Shown here in pieces: positions 27,960 to 37,002 of a DNA stretch of 64,000 nucleotides (position 1 is the first letter of the stretch; every line of letters begins with the position of its first letter). The notes under the pieces are model-generated. The model saw only the letters and a program-made list of their open reading frames with translations. It was not told the DNA's origin and did not search any database. The DNA is from Kutzneria sp. CA-103260 (GTDB taxonomy: Bacteria; Actinomycetota; Actinomycetes; Mycobacteriales; Pseudonocardiaceae). The DNA is taken from contig NZ_CP073318.1 of NCBI RefSeq assembly GCF_018263855.1, forward strand, positions 1,240,001 to 1,304,000, written 5' to 3'. Both the position numbers and the translations under genes were made by a program.

Positions 27960-28793
27960 CTACGATGTCACGTCCTTGGTGGCGAGGTTGGCCCAGGCGG
28001 CGCCGAAGAAGACCGCGACATAGCCGGCCTGTAACAGCAGGCCCTTGTCGATGGAGTCCCAGAATATGGGGTCGCGGAAGAAATCCACCCAGGAGAGCCA
28101 GTAGTTGGTCGGCAGGTAGGGGCGGACCGCGGCGGCCGCGTCGAGGGTCTGCAGCACGGCGCTGGTGATCAGGATGGAGAGGGCGCCCAGCGCCGCGCCG
28201 AGCGAGGAACTGGTGAGCGTGGACAGGAAGAGGCCGATGGCGCCGAAGCCGATCATGGCCACGACGATGTAGCCGATGGAGTAGAGCAGCCGGACGGTGA
28301 GCTGGGTGTGGGTCAGCGAGACGCCGGACAGCGAGGTGGCCGCGCCCGCGGCCGCCCCGCCGGCGGCGCTCGTGCCGGTGCCGAACAGGATGACGCCGAC
28401 GATCAGCGAGGAGACGACCACGCAGGCGATGGCCAGCAACACGAACGCCACCAGTGCGACGATCTTGGCCACCAGCAGCCGGGTCCGCCCCACCGGCCGG
28501 ATCAACAGGTAGCGCAGGGTGCCCCCAATGGCCTCCCCGGCGATCGAGTCGCCCGCCACCACCGCCACCGACAACGGCAGGAAAATGGGCAGCACCAAGG
28601 CCAACGCCGCCGCCGGGAACAGCAGTCCGTTGCCCCGCACCGCCGACAGGAACGCCCCGCCCTGCCCCGGCGGCGGCGCGAAGTCCGCCGTCTTCAGGAA
28701 CACGCCCACGATGATCGGCAGCGCGCACAGCAGCAGGATGTTCACCCAGATCCGGGGCCGCAGCACCAGCTTGCGCAGTTCGACGGTGATCAC
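27960..28793 (-). CDS. ABC-2 type transporter permease
   Basis: A 277-residue integral membrane protein with about six hydrophobic segments: WVNILLLCALPIIVGVFL near the start, a cluster at 60-85, IVALVAFVLLAIACVVVSSL, YSIGYIVVAMIGFGAIGLFL and a final AGYVAVFFGAAWANL. The motif IAGEAIGGTLRYLLIRPVGR, with Glu and the RPV(S/G)R turn, is typical of ABC-2 permeases of the ABC exporter kind. Its start overlaps the ATPase stop by four bases, so it is the third gene of a coupled operon. Confidence 0.92.
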   Translation of the reverse strand: MITVELRKLVLRPRIWVNILLLCALPIIVGVFLKTADFAPPPGQGGAFLSAVRGNGLLFPAAALALVLPIFLPLSVAVVAGDSIAGEAIGGTLRYLLIRPVGRTRLLVAKIVALVAFVLLAIACVVVSSLIVGVILFGTGTSAAGGAAAGAATSLSGVSLTHTQLTVRLLYSIGYIVVAMIGFGAIGLFLSTLTSSSLGAALGALSILITSAVLQTLDAAAAVRPYLPTNYWLSWVDFFRDPIFWDSIDKGLLLQAGYVAVFFGAAWANLATKDVTS

Positions 28794-29722
28794 GAGGCCT
28801 CCGCCCGATCAGGGTCGGCGGCGTCCACCCGGTCCGAACCCGCTCCGGTCACCTCCAGGACCACCTGCTCCAGGGTGCGACGTTGCTCGGTGATGGCCGC
28901 CACCCGGAGCCCGGCGGCGACGAGCTGGGCGTTGAGGGCGGCGGGATCTTCGTGGCGTATCAGGAGGTTCTCGCCGTCACGGGTGACCAGCTGGCCGTTG
29001 AGCATCGAGGCCACGTCGGCGGCGTCGGGGCTGCGGAGCTCGATGAGGCCGGTGGCGCCCCGGACCGTGGCCAACTCCTCTTCCAGGACAAGGCGGCCGC
29101 GGTCGACGATGCCGACCCGGGTGCAGAGCTGCTCGACCTCGGACAGCAGGTGGCTGGACAGGAAAACGGTGGTGCCGGCCTGGTTGAGCGCGATGAGCAG
29201 GTCCCGGATCTCCCGGATTCCCTTGGGGTCGAGGCCGTTGGTGGGCTCGTCGAGAATGAGCAGCCGGGGTTTGCGCAGCAGGGCGGCGGCCAGCCCCAGG
29301 CGTTGTCGCATGCCCAGCGAATACGCCTTCACGGGGCGGCGGTCGATCCCGGAAAGTCCCACCTGCGTAAGGGCTTCCTCGACCCGGTCACGCCGAGTGC
29401 GGCGGCTGCCGCCGGGGCCGCTGGCGTCGAGCAGGGAAAGGTTCTTGCGCCCGGAAAGGTGTGGATAGGCGGCCGGCCCCTCGACCATCGCGCCGATCTG
29501 CGGCAGCACCTCGCCGGCGCTGCGGGGCATGCGCTGGTCGAGCACCTCGATGGAGCCGCTGGTGGCGTACACGAGCCCCAACAGCATGCGCACCAAGGTG
29601 GTCTTGCCAGAGCCGTTGGGCCCGAGGAAGCCGTAGCGGTCGCCGGGGCGCACGTTGAGGTCCACGGAATCGACGGCGAGCACGGAGCCGTAGCGCTTGG
29701 TCAGCCCGCGGGTGACGATCAT
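28790..29722 (-). CDS. ABC transporter ATP-binding protein
   Basis: The 310-residue protein has Walker A FLGPNGSGKTTLVRMLLG, Q-loop region PQIGAMVEGPAAYPHLSG, signature YSLGMRQRLGLAAALL, Walker B LLILDEPTNGLDPKG and H-loop VFLSSHLLSE, and a C-terminal extension of about 90 residues typical of ABC-2 exporters. Start ATG at 29722 overlaps the stop of the LolA-like gene (ATGA) and its stop overlaps the permease start, giving a tightly coupled three-gene operon. It powers the export or membrane-maintenance role of the permease; substrate unknown. Confidence 0.95.
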   Translation of the reverse strand: MIVTRGLTKRYGSVLAVDSVDLNVRPGDRYGFLGPNGSGKTTLVRMLLGLVYATSGSIEVLDQRMPRSAGEVLPQIGAMVEGPAAYPHLSGRKNLSLLDASGPGGSRRTRRDRVEEALTQVGLSGIDRRPVKAYSLGMRQRLGLAAALLRKPRLLILDEPTNGLDPKGIREIRDLLIALNQAGTTVFLSSHLLSEVEQLCTRVGIVDRGRLVLEEELATVRGATGLIELRSPDAADVASMLNGQLVTRDGENLLIRHEDPAALNAQLVAAGLRVAAITEQRRTLEQVVLEVTGAGSDRVDAADPDRAEAS

Positions 29723-30810
29723 GGGCGCCTCCTCGGCAGCGTGGACAGCTCGGCGGCGGCCTGGGTGAGCAGCGCGGGGTCGACCACGCCGGCGATCAGG
29801 AACGAGCGCCGGTAGGACCGCTCCACCAGCACGGAAAGCGGGGCGATGGTGAGCAGTGTGCCCTGGCCGCCGGGCAGCGTCACGGTCTTGCCGCCGACCT
29901 TGCCGATGGCGTTGACCACACCGTCGGAGACGTTGCGCGGCAGTGGAACGACGGCGAACGCGGCCAGGCCGGCGCCGTAGAAGCCGAGTCCGCGGCCGCC
30001 GCCGACGCGGTCGGTCTGGAGTTGCCGGCCGGCCAGGGTCGGCGGCAGCGGGAACTGACCCAGCGCCCCGACCACGTCCGGTGCGCCGGTGGCGGTGAAT
30101 CCGCTGTCGGGCGAGGGTTTCGGCGTGATCACGTCGTTGTCGGGACGCTGCGTGCTCACGGACTGGAAAGCGGTGACCACAAACGGCGCGGGCTGGCCCT
30201 TGGCTGTCACCTCGACCCGCAGCGGCAGGCCGGTGTCGGGATCGGCCCAGACGTCGACATGCCCGATGGCCGTCTGCGGATCGGACGGCGTCACCCGCAG
30301 CCCGGCGGCGTCGATGCCGGCGACCCGTTCTGCCGGCAGGGCAACCACTTTGCCCTCGTCGGCCAGCACGCGGCGGGCCAGGTCGGGCGGCAGCAGGTCG
30401 CCACCGCGGGGCAGTCGGATCGGCTGGTCGCCCACGACCTGCGTGTACTGGTTCTGGCCGTTGTCCCAGACGTATTGACTGCCCGGCACGGCATACGTGT
30501 CGCGCTCGCCGACGCCGCTGATTTCGTCGACGCGCCAATGCTTCGGGTCGACATACCAGGACCGCAGCCGGGTGGTACCGCCCAGCAGCGACGTCACCTC
30601 GGACAGGTTGGGCAGGTCCGGAAGGCCTAGTGAGCCAGTGCTTTCGGCGTATCCCTGGTACGGCAGGCTGATCGAGGCCAGCATGCGAGCCCGCAGCGCG
30701 GCGGGGTCCATGCGGGCGGATGCCGGCAGCGCGGCCAGCGCCAGCGGCGCGGCGACCAGCACCGCCGCCATCACGGCCACCACCGCCCAGCGCCACCGTG
30801 TCCTCGCCAC
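29719..30810 (-). CDS. exported LolA/MucB-RseB-like lipoprotein-carrier fold protein
   Basis: The 363-residue precursor has a signal or anchor segment ([21 protein letters not shown]). The body begins [19 protein letters not shown], then [16 protein letters not shown] and [16 protein letters not shown], the half-barrel pattern of the LolA/LppX/MucB-RseB superfamily that binds lipids or senses envelope stress; a later domain follows after residue 200. In streptomycetes such genes stand before an ABC-2 ATPase and permease as here. GTG start at 30810 with AAAGGTGAC upstream. It probably hands a lipid or signal to the ABC exporter, an inference from context. Confidence 0.78.
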   Translation of the reverse strand: MARTRWRWAVVAVMAAVLVAAPLALAALPASARMDPAALRARMLASISLPYQGYAESTGSLGLPDLPNLSEVTSLLGGTTRLRSWYVDPKHWRVDEISGVGERDTYAVPGSQYVWDNGQNQYTQVVGDQPIRLPRGGDLLPPDLARRVLADEGKVVALPAERVAGIDAAGLRVTPSDPQTAIGHVDVWADPDTGLPLRVEVTAKGQPAPFVVTAFQSVSTQRPDNDVITPKPSPDSGFTATGAPDVVGALGQFPLPPTLAGRQLQTDRVGGGRGLGFYGAGLAAFAVVPLPRNVSDGVVNAIGKVGGKTVTLPGGQGTLLTIAPLSVLVERSYRRSFLIAGVVDPALLTQAAAELSTLPRRRP

Positions 30811-31183
30811 GTCACCTTTCTACGCCTGCCGGGGCCGGTTCGGTTGTGATGGATCCCTTACGGATGCGGGTGGTCGGATGTGGGCCAGGTCACGCCCCGA
30901 AACGGCAACGCCACCGTTTCGGGTGATTCGTCGCCGTGAATACCGAAGATCAACTGAGTTTCGACCTGCCGAATCACGTTTTGGTCGCGACACGATAGCC
31001 GGCCGATATCCTTGCTCACGTCGATTTCACCTGCTTACGTTGGCGCCGGGTCCGGAAACGGCCCAGCGGTGCCGATCCGGCGAGCGCCCAGCTCCGTCCG
31101 GAAACCGGATCGGGTCACGTTGTCGCGTGAAGGGAACCGTCGGACGGAGGGCGTGTGCGCCAGGCGCGGTGGGAGAGGCAACG
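30811..31183. promoter_or_regulatory. divergent intergenic region with structured leader upstream of rpf-like gene
   Basis: This 373-bp gap separates the LolA-like operon from the Rpf/LysM gene and holds no credible gene. Near its right end a perfect 9-bp stem is formed by CTCCGTCCG (31092-31100) and CGGACGGAG (31141-31149), closing 40 nt that include GGAAACCGGAT and GTGAAGGGAACCG. It sits in the presumed 5' leader, ending 34 bp before the ATG. rpf genes of actinobacteria often carry a c-di-AMP (ydaO) riboswitch; I do not see that consensus here, so the element is left unnamed. Confidence 0.5.
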
Positions 31184-31783
31184 ATGTCGCATCGTCGAGT
31201 GAATCGGCGTGTCGCCGTGGGTTCCGCAGCCGGAATCGCGGCACTGGTTTTGACGGTCGGTCCCATGGCTGGATTCGCCCTGGCCGATTCGGGGATCAAC
31301 TGGGACCGGGTGGCCGCCTGTGAGAGCGGCGGCCGTTGGTCGGCCAACACCGGCAACGGCTACTCCGGCGGCCTCCAGTTCTCGCCCGGCACCTGGGCCG
31401 CCAACGGCGGCACCGGCTCGGCCGCGCAGGCCAGTCGGGAGGAACAGATCCGGGTCGCCGAGAACCTGGTGCGCTCACGGGGAACCAGCGCGTGGCCGAA
31501 CTGCATGGGCGGCGCCGCAGGGCATTCCACAGCGGGGCATTCCGCTCCGGCCCGCAGCGCACCCGTCGCGAAGGGCCTGTTGCCCCCGACGCCCAGGGAC
31601 GCGGAGCCGGCCTCGACCGACAACCCGGCCGGCGACTACACGATCCAGCCCGGCGACACACTCAGCGGCATCGCCGACAAGCTCGACGTCAACGGCGGCT
31701 GGCAGCGGTTGGTCGAGCTCAACCCGACCCAACTGGTCAACCCGGACCTGATTCTGCCGGGCGCGCGCATCGCCACCAAGTAG
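31184..31783 (+). CDS. resuscitation-promoting-factor-type transglycosylase with LysM
   Basis: The 199-residue precursor has a signal peptide ending near FALA-DSG. The Rpf catalytic domain follows: [15 protein letters not shown] with the catalytic Glu, then [17 protein letters not shown] and [10 protein letters not shown], with a disulfide-type Cys in WPNC. After a Pro/Ala-rich linker, a C-terminal LysM domain ([29 protein letters not shown]) binds peptidoglycan. It cleaves cell-wall glycan and promotes exit from dormancy or spore germination. The start ATG at 31184 follows GGGAGAGGCA. A strong terminator follows. Confidence 0.95.
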   Translation: MSHRRVNRRVAVGSAAGIAALVLTVGPMAGFALADSGINWDRVAACESGGRWSANTGNGYSGGLQFSPGTWAANGGTGSAAQASREEQIRVAENLVRSRGTSAWPNCMGGAAGHSTAGHSAPARSAPVAKGLLPPTPRDAEPASTDNPAGDYTIQPGDTLSGIADKLDVNGGWQRLVELNPTQLVNPDLILPGARIATK

Positions 31784-31791
31784 CGCACGAA

Positions 31792-31834
31792 GGGGCGGCA
31801 CGCCGGCGAAGCGCCGGCGTGCCGCCCCGTTTTA
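31792..31834 (+). terminator. strong Rho-independent terminator after rpf-like gene
   Basis: A perfect 17-bp stem, arms at 31792-31808 and 31812-31828 with an AAG loop, is followed by GTTTTAG. It begins nine bases past the stop at 31783 and lies in front of the RraA-like gene at 31845, so it separates the two transcription units. Confidence 0.92.
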
Positions 31835-31844
31835 GAGTCTGCGC

Positions 31845-32540
31845 ATGGATCTTCTTCGCCAGCGGTTCGAGACGCTGACCACCGCGCACATCGCCGACGC
31901 CTGCGTGCGCGCCCAGCTTCCGGTGCGGTGCCTGGGACTGCACCCGCTGGTGGCCGGCGACAAGACCGCCGGGCGGGTGCTGCCGGCCCGGCACGCCGGC
32001 AGCGTCGACATCTTCCTGGAGGCGATCGAGGGCGGGGCCGCCGGCGACGTCCTGGTGGTGGACAACGGGGCCCGGCTCGACCACGCCTGCGTCGGCGACC
32101 TGATCGTGCAGGAGGCGCAGACCGCCGGGCTGACCGGTGTGGTGATCTGGGGCCTGCACCGGGACACTGTCGACGTGCGGGCGATCGGCCTGCCGGTGTA
32201 CAGCCTCGGCGCGCTGCCCACCGGGCCGCTCCTGCCCGAGGACCGGTCCGCCGACGCGCTGACGTCGGCGCGGGTGGGGGAGTGGGTCGTCGACTCCTCC
32301 GACGTGGTGTTCGCCGACGACGACGGCGTGATCTTTGTGCCGTTGGCCCACGTCGACGACGTGCTCACGCTGGCCGAAGGCATCCGCGACAAGGAACGCC
32401 GGCAGGCGGACCTGGTGCGCGAGGGCCGGACGCTGCGGGATCAACTCGGCTTCGCCGACTTCCTGGCCCGCCGCGCGGAAAACCCGTCGCTGACCTTCCG
32501 CGAGCACCTGCGCCGGGTCGGCGGCGCCGTGGAGGAGTGA
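31845..32540 (+). CDS. RraA-like / HMG aldolase family protein
   Basis: The 231-residue protein has the RraA fold pattern: TTAHIADACVR at the N-terminus, AGRVLPARHAG, the motif GGAAGDVLVVDNGARLDHAC and VGDLIVQEAQTAGLTGVVIWG, then FADDDGVIFVP near the end. The family includes RNase E inhibitors, HMG/CHA aldolases and oxaloacetate decarboxylases; the Asp and Arg for metal and carboxylate binding are present in GARLDHA, hence an aldolase/decarboxylase is more likely than a ribonuclease regulator. It is isolated between a terminator and a long inverted repeat. Confidence 0.88.
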   Translation: MDLLRQRFETLTTAHIADACVRAQLPVRCLGLHPLVAGDKTAGRVLPARHAGSVDIFLEAIEGGAAGDVLVVDNGARLDHACVGDLIVQEAQTAGLTGVVIWGLHRDTVDVRAIGLPVYSLGALPTGPLLPEDRSADALTSARVGEWVVDSSDVVFADDDGVIFVPLAHVDDVLTLAEGIRDKERRQADLVREGRTLRDQLGFADFLARRAENPSLTFREHLRRVGGAVEE

Positions 32541-32601
32541 GGTTTGGGTGTCTCCAAGACCCACAAACCCACTTGGGTGGGGTCTTGGAGACACCCAAAC
32601 C
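32541..32601. terminator. 22-bp perfect inverted repeat between convergent genes
   Basis: Arms at 32541-32562 and 32580-32601 are perfectly complementary (beginning GGTTTGGGTGTC and ending GACACCCAAACC). The 17-nt loop itself contains ACCCA-CT-TGGGT. It starts directly after the rraA-like stop at 32540 and ends six bases before the end of the yidD remnant on the other strand, so it can terminate both. No T-tract follows. Confidence 0.8.
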
Positions 32602-32606
32602 CTGAG

Positions 32607-33037
32607 CTAGCTGGGAACCGGGTCCGCGCCGCGCTTGCCGCCCGGGCGGCAGCGCAGCAGCCGGCCGATCATCAGCCGGGCCCCGCGCAGCGCGCCGTGG
32701 CGGGAGATGCCTGCGCCGCGTACTCCGAGCAGCTGGGCTCGAAGCGGCAGACCGCCGGCCGCTTGGCGCTGATCTCCCGCTGGTACACCCGAATTGCCGC
32801 AATCATCACCTCTGCCGGCTTTCGCGTGCGGGGCACGGCCGAGCCGACGGCGACCAGGAGGTGAGGAATGGTCAGCAGGCCCAGGATCAGGCAGTTGCCG
32901 TCGCAGCTTTCCGCTATGCAGCAACCACTCTCGATCAGGCAGGCGTCCCGCCAGCAGGAGGAGCCGCCACCGCCCCGGTAGCGGCGCGGCTCGTAGTACC
33001 GGTCGTCGTAACGCCTGCGGCGTCGAATGAAGGGCAC
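32607..33037 (-). pseudogene. yidD: YidD family membrane insertion factor, frameshifted
   Basis: The frame from GTG 33037 encodes a Cys-rich N-terminal extension (WRDACLIESGCCIAESC, GNCLILGLLTIPHLL) and then the YidD core MIAAIRVYQREIS and CRFEPSCSEYAAQA. The family continuation ISRHGALRGARLMIGRLLRC and ADPVPS is found in another frame ending at the stop at 32607. The shift is between 32708 and 32709, where one base is missing after CAGGC. Without it the protein would end in about 25 unrelated residues (32672). YidD assists membrane protein insertion via YidC. It is either a true mutation, a sequencing error or, less likely, programmed frameshifting. Confidence 0.82.
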
Positions 33038-33055
33038 TCCGCCAATGTAGCCACG

Positions 33056-33388
33056 TCAGCTGTGGGCCAGGGCTTGATCGACCGAAGCCACCACCGTGAC
33101 CAGCTGGTCGACCCCGGTGATCTGCAACGGCCGCAGCACCGACCGCTTGTCCGCCGCCACCAGCATGTCCAGGCCGCGGGCCGTGGCGTCGTGCTGGACG
33201 TCGACCAGCACGTGCAGGCCGGCCGAGGCGAAGAAGGTCACGCAGGTCAGGTCCAGCACCAGCGCCGCCGGCCCGGCCGACACGGCGTCGGTGAGGGTCG
33301 CCCGCAGCTGGGCCTCGGTGGCCATGTCCACCTCGTCGGTCACGTGGACGACCGCCACCGATCCGATGTGCTCAAGTCTGATCGACAT
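33056..33388 (-). CDS. STAS domain anti-sigma factor antagonist-like protein
   Basis: The 110-residue product has the STAS pattern: VAVVHVTDEVDMATEAQLRA, LVLDLTCVTFFASAGLHVLV with the phospho-acceptor Ser in ASAGL, and a final helix. SpoIIAA/RsbV-type proteins bind anti-sigma kinases when unphosphorylated and release a sigma factor. The usual DSSG is ASAG here, keeping Ser. The ATG at 33388 is preferred over an upstream frame start because GGGAG precedes it. No anti-sigma kinase gene lies nearby, so its partner is elsewhere. Confidence 0.88.
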   Translation of the reverse strand: MSIRLEHIGSVAVVHVTDEVDMATEAQLRATLTDAVSAGPAALVLDLTCVTFFASAGLHVLVDVQHDATARGLDMLVAADKRSVLRPLQITGVDQLVTVVASVDQALAHS

Positions 33389-33488
33389 GGCCGGCACTCC
33401 CTCGCTCGTCGTGGCGCACCCCAGCTCCACGCGGCTGTGATCTCAACCGGCAATGCTCAACCGTAGGCTGCCCGGTGTCGGCCGGCAA

Positions 33489-34610
33489 CTAGCTCTCCAG
33501 AAGCCACGCCCTGATCTCGGAGCCGTGCTCGTCCAGCGCGGGCGGCGCGAGGTCGTAGCGAGGCGGAGTGGCCGACAGCGTCAGGGGATTGCGCACGGTC
33601 GGCACGCCGCCGGCGTCGACCACCGGGTCCAGCCCCAGCTCCGTGGCCAGATCCACGCCCTGGCGGACGTCGTTGATCGGTCCGCACGGGATGTCGGCGT
33701 CGGCGAGGACGCGGAACCACTCCTGCGCCGGCTTCGCCGCCAGCCGGGCCAGCAGCAGCGGCCGCAGCTCACCGCGGTTCCGGTTGCGCACGGCCATGGT
33801 CGCGAACCGGGGGTCGTCGGCCAGTTCGGGCGCGCCGACGGCGGCGGCCAGCCGCCGGAACTGGCGGTCGTTGCCCACGGCGATGATCAGCTCGCCGTCG
33901 CCGGTGGCCATCGGCTCGTACGGGTAGAGGCTGAGGTGCTCGTTGCCCATCCGGTGGGGCACCACACCGCCGGCCACGTAGGCCGACGTCTGATTGACCA
34001 GCGAGGACAGCGCCGCCGACAGCAGGTTGGTCTCGATGTGCTGGCCCTGGCCGGTGGCGTCCCGGTGGTGCAGGGCGGCCAGGACGCCGGTCGCCGCGTG
34101 TAGGCCGGTCATCACGTCGATCACCGCGACCCCGGCCCGGTACGGCGGGCCGTCCGGGGCGCCGGTGAGGCTCATCATCCCGGACACCCCCTGCACCAGC
34201 AGGTCGTAGCCGGGCAGCGTGGCGTCGGGGCCGAAACCGCTGATCGAGCAGTAGACCACGCCCGGATTCAGCGCTTGGACGTCGTCGTAGCCGAGGCCGA
34301 AGCGGGCCATGCCGCCCGGGCGGAGGTTGTGCACCAGCACGTCCGCGCGCTTGGCCAGTTCCCGCGCCACCTCGGCGTCGGCCGGGTCGGCCAAATCCAG
34401 GGCGATCGACCGCTTGTTCCGGTTGACCGACAGGTAATAGGTGCCGACGCCGTCCGCGTCGGTCGGCGGCAGCCACTGCCGGGTGTCGTCGCCGTGCGGG
34501 CTCTCCACCTTGATCACGTCCGCGCCCAGATCGGCCAGCAGCATCGTGCAGTACGGCCCGGCCAGCACCCTTGAGAAATCGGCCACGACAATTCCGTCCA
34601 ACGGTCCCAT
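33489..34610 (-). CDS. CaiB/BaiF family CoA-transferase (type III)
   Basis: The 373-residue protein shows the type III CoA-transferase features: [20 protein letters not shown] at the N-terminus, [24 protein letters not shown]-like [12 protein letters not shown], and the catalytic Asp in [15 protein letters not shown]. It forms an interlocked dimer and moves CoA between acyl acids via a mixed anhydride. The acid used is unknown. The ATG at 34610 starts at the conserved MGPLDG; the frame is open upstream, but those residues are not family-like. It is divergent from the quinone-reductase gene. Confidence 0.94.
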   Translation of the reverse strand: MGPLDGIVVADFSRVLAGPYCTMLLADLGADVIKVESPHGDDTRQWLPPTDADGVGTYYLSVNRNKRSIALDLADPADAEVARELAKRADVLVHNLRPGGMARFGLGYDDVQALNPGVVYCSISGFGPDATLPGYDLLVQGVSGMMSLTGAPDGPPYRAGVAVIDVMTGLHAATGVLAALHHRDATGQGQHIETNLLSAALSSLVNQTSAYVAGGVVPHRMGNEHLSLYPYEPMATGDGELIIAVGNDRQFRRLAAAVGAPELADDPRFATMAVRNRNRGELRPLLLARLAAKPAQEWFRVLADADIPCGPINDVRQGVDLATELGLDPVVDAGGVPTVRNPLTLSATPPRYDLAPPALDEHGSEIRAWLLES

Positions 34611-34725
34611 GTTCTCAGTAAAGTGCACGCCGTCACGCACGTGTGGATCGAGTGCGCCTGATCTGTGGGTTTCCCGGCCCGATCTCGGGGACCCCGGGGG
34701 CGTGCGCGGGCCTAGCTTCAGTGGC

Positions 34726-35262
34726 ATGACACTGGTGTTGTTGGACCACCCGAACCTGGCCAAGTCCCGGATCAACGCCGCGCTGGCCGAGGCGGTGCGG
34801 GACGTGCCCGGCGTGACGCTGCACGACCTGCACGCCGCCTACCCGGACCGGACGCTCGACGTGCCGAGGGAGCAGCAGTTGGTCCGGGAGCACGACCAGA
34901 TCGTGTTCCAGTTCCCCTTTCAGTGGTATTCGGTGCCTTCGCTGTTGAAGCAGTGGATGGACGAGGTGTTGCTGCCAGGCTTCGCCTATGACGGCCCGAA
35001 GGGGCTGTTGGCCGGCAAGACGTTGCAGGTGGTCACGTCGACCGGCGGCGTGGAGGAGGCGTACCGGGACGGCGGTTTCCACCGCTTCCCGATGTCCACG
35101 CTGTTGACGCCCCTGGAGAACACCGCGCGCCGGGTCGGCATGGCCTTCGCCCCGCCGCTGATCCTGCACGACGTTCGCGGCGTCAGCGACGCGGAGCTGG
35201 CCGTGCACGCGGCGCGGTACCGGAACATGCTGGCATCATTCGGTGTGTGCCTCATCGCGTGA
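34726..35262 (+). CDS. flavodoxin-fold NAD(P)H quinone oxidoreductase (KefF/MdaB type)
   Basis: The 178-residue protein has the flavodoxin-like fold of the KefF/NQO family: [40 protein letters not shown] and [15 protein letters not shown] for FMN binding, and the late [14 protein letters not shown]. It reduces quinones or similar electrophiles with two electrons. The stop overlaps the start of the downstream GlxA-type regulator by 16 bases, so the regulator likely controls this pair, perhaps in response to an electrophile. Confidence 0.92.
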   Translation: MTLVLLDHPNLAKSRINAALAEAVRDVPGVTLHDLHAAYPDRTLDVPREQQLVREHDQIVFQFPFQWYSVPSLLKQWMDEVLLPGFAYDGPKGLLAGKTLQVVTSTGGVEEAYRDGGFHRFPMSTLLTPLENTARRVGMAFAPPLILHDVRGVSDAELAVHAARYRNMLASFGVCLIA

Positions 35263-36179
35263 CCATCCTGGCCTTCGACGGCGTGACGATGATCGACGTC
35301 GCCGGCCCGTCGGACGTGTTCGGCCATGCCAACCGGCTCGGGGCCGACTACGAGCTGCGGGTGGTGTCGCCGGACGGGCAACCGGTGCGGACCGCCAGCG
35401 GCACCACGCTCGGCGTGGACGGCGTCGCCGACAGTCCAGAAGGGACGGTGCTCGTCCCCGGCGCCTACGGCATGGTCGACTTCCCGTTCACCGGCCCGCT
35501 GGTCGACGCCGTGCGGCAGTTGGTGTCCGAGGCCGGCCGGATCACCTCCGTGTGCACCGGCTCGTTCCTGCTGGCCGAGATCGGGCTGCTCGACGGGCGG
35601 CGGGCCACCACCCACTGGCGGCAGGTCGACCGCTTCGCCCAGCGGTTTCCGAAGGTGCTGGTCCAGCCGGACGCCCTGTACGTGCGGGACGGCGACATCG
35701 TCACCTCCGCCGGCGTCAGCTCCGGCATCGACCTGGCCCTGTCGCTGGTCGAGGACGACCATGGCCCCGACCTCGCCGCCGAGGTCGCCCGGGCGATGGT
35801 CGTCTTCATGCAGCGGCCCGGCGGGCAGTCCCAGTTCTCCGCACCGTCACGGGCCCATGTCGGCCGGGACAGTCCACTTCGGACACTTCTGGACGCTGTC
35901 GCCGCCGACCCCGCCGAGCACTGGACCGTCGCCACCATGTCCGCCCGGGCCGCCGTCAGCGCCCGCCAGCTCAGCCGCCTGTTCCACGACGAGATCGGCA
36001 CCACGCCGGCCCGCTACGTCGAACTCGTCCGCCTGGAGGCCGCCCAGGACCTCCTGTCCCGTGGCCACACCGTCGCCTCGGCCGCCGCCCGCAGCGGCTT
36101 CGGCAGCGACGAGACCCTGCGCCGCGTGTTCGTGCAACGCCTCGGCGTCACCCCGGGGGCGTACCGGGCTCAGCACTGA
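35247..36179 (+). CDS. GlxA-type transcriptional regulator (DJ-1/PfpI plus AraC HTH)
   Basis: A 310-residue regulator: residues 1-190 are a DJ-1/PfpI domain with [21 protein letters not shown] and the Cys elbow [17 protein letters not shown]; residues 210-310 hold the two AraC-type helix-turn-helices ([20 protein letters not shown] and [18 protein letters not shown]). The DJ-1 part usually senses a ligand and is not catalytic. GTG start at 35247, inside the end of the quinone-reductase gene; a GTG at 35259 is also possible. The 3' end overlaps the APH-type kinase gene by 32 bp. Confidence 0.94.
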   Translation: MPHRVTILAFDGVTMIDVAGPSDVFGHANRLGADYELRVVSPDGQPVRTASGTTLGVDGVADSPEGTVLVPGAYGMVDFPFTGPLVDAVRQLVSEAGRITSVCTGSFLLAEIGLLDGRRATTHWRQVDRFAQRFPKVLVQPDALYVRDGDIVTSAGVSSGIDLALSLVEDDHGPDLAAEVARAMVVFMQRPGGQSQFSAPSRAHVGRDSPLRTLLDAVAADPAEHWTVATMSARAAVSARQLSRLFHDEIGTTPARYVELVRLEAAQDLLSRGHTVASAAARSGFGSDETLRRVFVQRLGVTPGAYRAQH

Positions 36180-37002
36180 CCAGTGCCGCGTCGAGCAACA
36201 GTTGCGCGCGTTCGGTGTCGCCGAGGCTGAGCAGGTAGAGGCCGCTGGAGACGCGTTCGATGAACGTCCACTCGGCGATGGCGCGGTACGGCAGCTCGGT
36301 GATCTCGGCGAGTTGGCGGCAGAGGGCGGGGAACTCCTCGGCGGTGGTCTGGCGGAGCACGACGCCGCAGTCGTACGCGGGATCGCAGGCGAAGCACTCG
36401 GGGTCGACGAAGACGTAGCCGCGCGGACCTCGTAGGGCGTTGCCGCAGTGGGGATCGCCGTGCACGACGACCTTGCGCGAGGTGTCGACGGCCCGGTTGG
36501 CGGCGTAGGCCAGGGCCTGATCTCGCAGGGCGTCGGGGTAGGGCGGGGCGAGGCGCCGCCACAGGTCGGTGATCAGCTGGGCGAGGCTGTCGGCCTTCGG
36601 GAACGCGGGCTCGTCGGTGGGCCGCCAGGCGATCCGCAGCAGCCGGCCCAGTTCGGCGACCATCTGCTCGGCCGGCAATTCCAGGTACGGCCCCAGGGAT
36701 TCCAGCAGCAGAGCGCCGGCCGCCGGGTCACAGGCGTAGAGCTGGGCGTAGCCGGGGTGACCGAGCGAGGCGGCCTCCCGGGCGACGTCGAGCCCGGGGA
36801 TCGACAGCTTGAGCACGGCGTCCCGGTCGGGCGTCCGAACCCGGAACACCACCGACCCGAAGCCGCCGTGGAGCTGTTCGCCCACGGTCAGCGACCATCG
36901 ATCGGCCATGATCGCCAGCAGGGAATCCAGGTCCGCCAACCACTTCTCGCCGACGGGTCCTTCCTGCTCGGCCCGCCGCCGGATCACCGGATGCACGATC
37001 AC
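36148..37002 (-). CDS. aminoglycoside phosphotransferase family kinase (APH(6)-like)
   Basis: The 284-residue protein has the kinase pattern of the APH family: WSLTVGEQLHGGFGSVVFRV with the nucleotide loop, AVLKLSIPG with Lys, the Brenner motif VVVHGDPHCGNAL, and the metal-binding Asp in YVFVDPECFACDPAYD. The early segment resembles streptomycin 6-phosphotransferases. Family members phosphorylate aminoglycosides, sugars or other alcohols; the real substrate is unknown. Its ATG overlaps the stop of the other APH gene (ATGA at 36999-37002), so the two kinases are translated from one operon. Confidence 0.88.
   Translation of the reverse strand: MIVHPVIRRRAEQEGPVGEKWLADLDSLLAIMADRWSLTVGEQLHGGFGSVVFRVRTPDRDAVLKLSIPGLDVAREAASLGHPGYAQLYACDPAAGALLLESLGPYLELPAEQMVAELGRLLRIAWRPTDEPAFPKADSLAQLITDLWRRLAPPYPDALRDQALAYAANRAVDTSRKVVVHGDPHCGNALRGPRGYVFVDPECFACDPAYDCGVVLRQTTAEEFPALCRQLAEITELPYRAIAEWTFIERVSSGLYLLSLGDTERAQLLLDAALVSAEPGTPPG

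Noticed and set aside
30811..31183. ydaO (c-di-AMP) riboswitch upstream of the Rpf-like gene
   Set aside because: Expected by gene type, but the GGGGGACCC...GGGUGAA...GGCUAACC consensus is not seen; recorded only as an unnamed structured leader.
32563..32579. CRISPR-like repetition around the GTTTGGG sequences
   Set aside because: Only one inverted repeat pair is present, with no regularly spaced direct repeats.
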